A DNA stretch of 61,755 nucleotides from the NCBI GenBank assembly GCA_027605045.1, contig JAQFWX010000185.1, forward strand, positions 1-61,755. Direction: 5' to 3'. The notes under the pieces were generated by a model. It ran no database searches. It saw only the letters and a list, made by a program, of their open reading frames with translations, and had not been told where the DNA came from. Positions 58,190 through 61,755 of this stretch are shown here, one piece after another; within the stretch, counting starts at the first letter, position 1; each line of letters opens with the position of its first letter. Position numbers and translations under genes: made by a program. Source of the DNA: Phallus indusiatus (taxonomy: Eukaryota; Basidiomycota; Agaricomycetes; Phallales; Phallaceae).

Positions 58190-61100
58190 TCATTCCTCGT
58201 CTGCGCCTATGAGCCAACCAATACCTCTCGCAAATGCTTGCTTAGCATGAACGGAGACATCTGTTCCGGCTAACATATGCTGATGATGCTGATGTTGGTG
58301 TTGGTGTTGGTTCGGGTACTGTTGAGGGTACTGATGCTGTTGTAATGAATGCTGTTCGTAGCTATATCGTTCAGGGGAACTTTCCGCTTGTCGATTACCA
58401 CTATGACTACTACTACTACCGCGCATCGAGAAGGGGAAATTGGCTGCGACGCCTTTCAAAGCGCGACTTGCCAGCGCAGCAGCAGCGTCCGGTGCACTAA
58501 TTCCCGCTGTGGTGCCCAAACTCAATTCATGAAGACGTGCGCGAATAGACGCCGCAGTAGACGAAGTGGGTATTTGACGTTTCCGTGATAAAGCTGTTGC
58601 TGTCGCTTGTTGTTTCGATGCGGAGAATTTTCTTTTCCGGTTTGAAAGAGTTTCACCTTCAATGCGCTGCCAGACGTTTAAGACGTTTACGAGATGTTCC
58701 TGCGGGCACAGTTCAAGTGCGTGTCCCAGTAAACGTAATTTGATGTCATTATCTTCGTATTCCGTTTGTCGGCCCAATTGGAAACATGCTCTCCAGCATA
58801 GCTCTTTAGAAGTTTCCAAAACTCCTGTTTTATCGTCCTGAGGAATTCGACGCAGAACTTCGAGCATTTGATTTATAGTTTCCACCGCCCAGGTAAAATC
58901 TTCTGCTTGCAGTGCTGCTTCGGCAAGCATCGTGTGCACTCTAACTTCTGCAGCGACATCGTGTTGATAGCCCAATTTGTGAACCAATTCAAGAATAACA
59001 CTTGAATGCTTATAAGCGTCCTGCGTACTTGATATCACACGCGATACGAGACTAAGTTTGTCTTTCTCCAGTCGGATTTCGATAGGTGAGATAGGAACGC
59101 CTTGAGATGTGACATTAAACGAGCATATTCGACTTGTGGCTTCGATAAAGTCCCGTTCACGGTGGATGGCTGGGCTTGGTTTTGCAACAGTGAGACTGGT
59201 ATTTATGTCAGCATATAGACTTTTTTTGAGGAAGAGATCTCTTACCATTCATATGCTAGTTTCATATCGCCTTGATGAAGATTACCAGAACTAGCGTTGT
59301 CATATAATTCTTTCGAGGTGGCTAAAACTTGCTCTTCAATGATATGTGAGTTTAATGGATACGCCATCCTCGCTCTTCGTATAATGTCTTTTGCTATTCG
59401 GAAATCTATTTAACTATATGAGCGCCAGCATATTATACAACGTTTCTTGGATGACTTACTCCCAGAGCTTAACAAACCACTGAAAAATATACGACTCACT
59501 TCTTCCTTGCTCAGCAAACCAAATGCACCACGTAAAGGACCGTCTCCGGACCCAATCAATTTGAGCATATCGTCCAATAATTCCAGCCATTCAGCTTCAG
59601 TTTCCGGTTCGCCTCCTCCATCACCAGCGCGCCGAGACATTCGGGTAGCCCACGCTCGTTGTTCTTTCTCATTATTAGCGCTTTGCAGAAACCACCTTAG
59701 AGGTGCGGGAACGTCCCAACGGGATAGAATTTCTCCAGATTCCAAGTGTACATCAAGAACATCGAGAAGACGCGATAATGCCGATGCAGTCAGAGGGGAA
59801 AAGAAGAGGAAAAGATCTTGAGAGGTACAGATTGCTCCAGGCGCGGTGGGAGTAACAAAATCACCCAGTGATGTTAGTGTCGTGTCGGCCTCGTCTGCTT
59901 CGTCTTCACTGACGTTACTCCACTCGGGAAGACACTCAAAAATCTGACTCATTGTATGCCATTCATCCAAGAAATTGCTTCCGTACAAGTATGACAATGC
60001 CAAACGAACCATGTCTTCGTCGGATTTAATAATTCTTTCTGGAAGAGGCAAGATTGGCTTGGAGGCGGCGAAGATAGACGCGACAAATTCCAAAGGTGCC
60101 TGAAGTATGTATTCGTAAAGTAGTCGAGTAACAATCCCTGGATCCGGTTTCCCCGCTCGTTCAGCCCGTGCTTCCAGAACATACAGATATGGCATGACTA
60201 GACGTCTTATATCCTGAGGTATTGACTTGGGTGTAGAGTGTGCCAGGTATGCTCGGAGAACTTGAGATGGGTTGAGAGATTTCCATCGTGAGAGTGTCCA
60301 GTCATTATCATCAATGTCTTCAACGGAACCCGGTGCGTCGTAAACCAGTCGATAAAGTAAACTTAGGTCCTCCCCTAGTTCATTAAGTTCTATGATACCC
60401 AACGAAGCACCATGTTGGACCAGAGCCAACGCGATATCAACTAAACCCGAGTCGTCCGCACGATGCACACGATTTCGATACCATTCGGTTACTTCAACCA
60501 TTGTGTACTTTGGTGAGTCTGTGATATTTTCGGTAAACGGCGGGTTGGTAAGAGCCGAGGTGCATTCTGCACTCTCAGTCCAATCCGGAGAAGGTCTCCA
60601 AGGGTCCTCTGAAGAAATTGATTCATTATCAGTTACGCCACTAATAGCGGGTAGAAGGGTTTGAAATTGTGAAGGGTGAACGTGGTCGGGAATGGAATCC
60701 AGAATGGTGAATTGATGAGGTGTCAGAATGTTGAAGTGTCGTTTGAGCAGAATGGATAGTTGTGTAAAGTACGAGTTCGATGCGAGATGCATTGCAGATG
60801 TCAGAAGAGGTTGTTTCATGAAAGTCGACAAAGGGAGGGCAGAATCTGTCGTGTCGTTTACCGGGATGTCTGCTCCCTCCTCCCAAGCATCGAGATCGTC
60901 CCACCCGTTTTCTTCATCACCACTAGGACCCGAGACATTCGTTTTGTTACTGCTGAACATCTCAACATAAGTCTCCAGTTTATCCAGCCGCTGTAGCAAG
61001 AGTGCACGCAGCCGACACAGTAATTCATCGGTAGGGTGTGTTGCAAAGTGCACTGCTAGACGTTGACGTTGATCATCGTCTACACCCTCAGAGCTTTCTT

Positions 61101-61347
61101 CTCCTGCAGACTCGATAGCTAGGACCACAGCTTGTCGTGAACGTTCTACGGCGGGCAACGTTTTCTCAATGCCGAGTGTAAGCAACGCGCGCTGTACGGT
61201 AACGTCATCGACGAATTTATTGGCAACCGCAGCAGCAACCCATTCCTCCTGAGAAATATTTCCAAGGACATTGTTGATATTCTCCACTGTTAGGTCTTCA
61301 TCTGGTAACTCGAGCCATCGCTTGCAGAGCTCGTGAAGGGTGGACAT
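58190..61347 (-). CDS. SEC39: Sec39-domain secretory pathway protein
   Basis: Subunit of the Dsl1 tethering complex that captures Golgi-derived COPI vesicles at the ER; the animal relative is NBAS. Three exons, 61347-59460, 59405-59246 and 59195-58190, encode 1017 residues. The long helical N-terminal part (TLHELCKRWLEL, LLYEYILQAPLEFVASIFAASKPILPLPERI) runs into WLELLDDMLKLI. Exon 2 gives FRIAKDIIRRARMAYPLNSHIIEEQVLATSKELYD in pieces, a typical Sec39 block. Exon 3 continues with FIEATSRICSFNV and LLGHALELCPQEHLVNVLNVWQRIE. A Gln/His-rich low-complexity stretch sits near the C-terminus. Its start codon is 52 bases from that of CGR1. Confidence 0.88.
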
Positions 61348-61399
61348 CGAATATAGAAATTTGGGCGTCTAGGGTGAACCTTCACTGAAACTCTCCCGC
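61348..61399. promoter_or_regulatory. Very short bidirectional promoter of SEC39 and CGR1
   Basis: Only 52 bases separate the two divergent start codons. No TATA box is visible on either strand. Transcription signals must lie within this spacer or within the coding exons, so the leaders must be very short or the transcripts overlap. Confidence 0.6.
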
Positions 61400-61755
61400 A
61401 TGGAGTCGTCGCTGGAAACAAGTCCTGAATCTACACAGTCCACACCAGTGATCGAATTAACGAATACAGCAAATGGCCGTGTCTCTGGAAAGGGGTGGAA
61501 AATGCAAAGAACGGCGACTCGGTGTGTTTTTTATCTCAATGATTAGAAAGCTGGTTTTCATACTTACATTTGGCAGTCGCTCGCATCTCTCAGAAGGCCT
61601 AAAATCGAGTTTTGAAGAGAGAATGGAAAAGACACAAAAGAAAAGGCTTTCAAAAAGTTACAAAAAGAGCTGAAAGAAGAAAAGGAGGCGGAATTCACAA
61701 GGTTTGCAGTCCTTTAATCATAAACCTTTTGACAAGTGATCAACTCGACATTTTT
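61400..61755 (+). CDS. CGR1: rRNA-processing protein CGR1, 5' part, frameshifted as read
   Basis: Small basic nucleolar protein of 60S assembly. The window holds exon 1 (61400-61521), exon 2 (61577-61701) and the start of an intron that runs off the edge. Exon 1 gives NGRVSGKGWKMQRTATR; exon 2 gives RRSHLSEGLKSSFEERMEKTQ, which are the family's best-known segments. After EKTQ the frame must change by one base, within the A-run at about 61633-61643, to continue as KEKAFKKLQKELKEEKEAEF; as read, it stops at 61673. The shift equals one A too few. An essential gene is unlikely to be truncated, so I suspect a sequence error. Partial at the right edge. Confidence 0.82.

Overview
The window is nuclear DNA from a filamentous basidiomycete, most likely an Agaricomycete (mushroom-forming fungus). 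The genes are dense and broken by many short introns, mostly about 50-75 bp, with GT...AG ends and CTAAC/CTRAY-like branch sites. They include an extracellular dye-decolorizing peroxidase, expanded fungal CorA-like transporters, and a LINE retroelement encoding endonuclease, reverse transcriptase and RNase H. Species cannot be told from the sequence. All gene models are manual splice predictions from reading frames, splice signals and recalled family features; nothing was searched.

Layout. 1-13.6 kb: a C2H2 zinc-finger regulator (+), a 5.4 kb gap, eIF3 subunit K (-), and a two-exon conserved fungal protein of unknown function (-). 13.6-25.7 kb: a largely empty stretch with two tiny secreted-peptide genes (17541 and 25429). 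Both end in GCGGPTARSCN and share a gene structure. A 5.95 kb LINE with 14-bp target-site duplications sits in the 3' untranslated region of the first; without it the two genes would lie about 1.7 kb apart. 25.9-29.2 kb: the rRNA-processing factor UTP23 (+), convergent with a six-unit polyubiquitin gene (-). 29.2-37.3 kb: an empty 3.3 kb, a secreted DyP peroxidase (+), a decayed coding fragment (-) and an amidase (-). 38-46.5 kb: SmD2 (-) diverging from pescadillo/NOP7 (+), then a large Sec7-PH ARF exchange factor (+). 46.9-54.3 kb: two tandem CorA-like transporter genes (+), a short foldback element, and an intronless ion-transporter-superfamily permease (-). 55.2-61.8 kb: a Ser/Pro-rich coiled-coil protein (+), a SEC39 vesicle-tethering protein (-), and the 5' part of CGR1 (+), which starts 52 bp from the SEC39 start.

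Functional themes. The housekeeping genes lean to RNA and ribosomes (UTP23, NOP7, CGR1, eIF3K, SmD2), with ubiquitin and membrane-traffic genes beside them. Two housekeeping pairs are head to head over very short promoters. The accessory content is the peroxidase, amidase, transporters, LINE and peptide pair.

The most interesting item is the peptide pair. It shares an invariant C-terminus with two cysteines seven residues apart, a phase-1 intron after the signal peptide, and a probable intron just after the stop codon. I do not recognise the family. A one-base frameshift in CGR1 and one of two in the LINE both fall in A-runs, so assembly error should be excluded before calling either gene broken.
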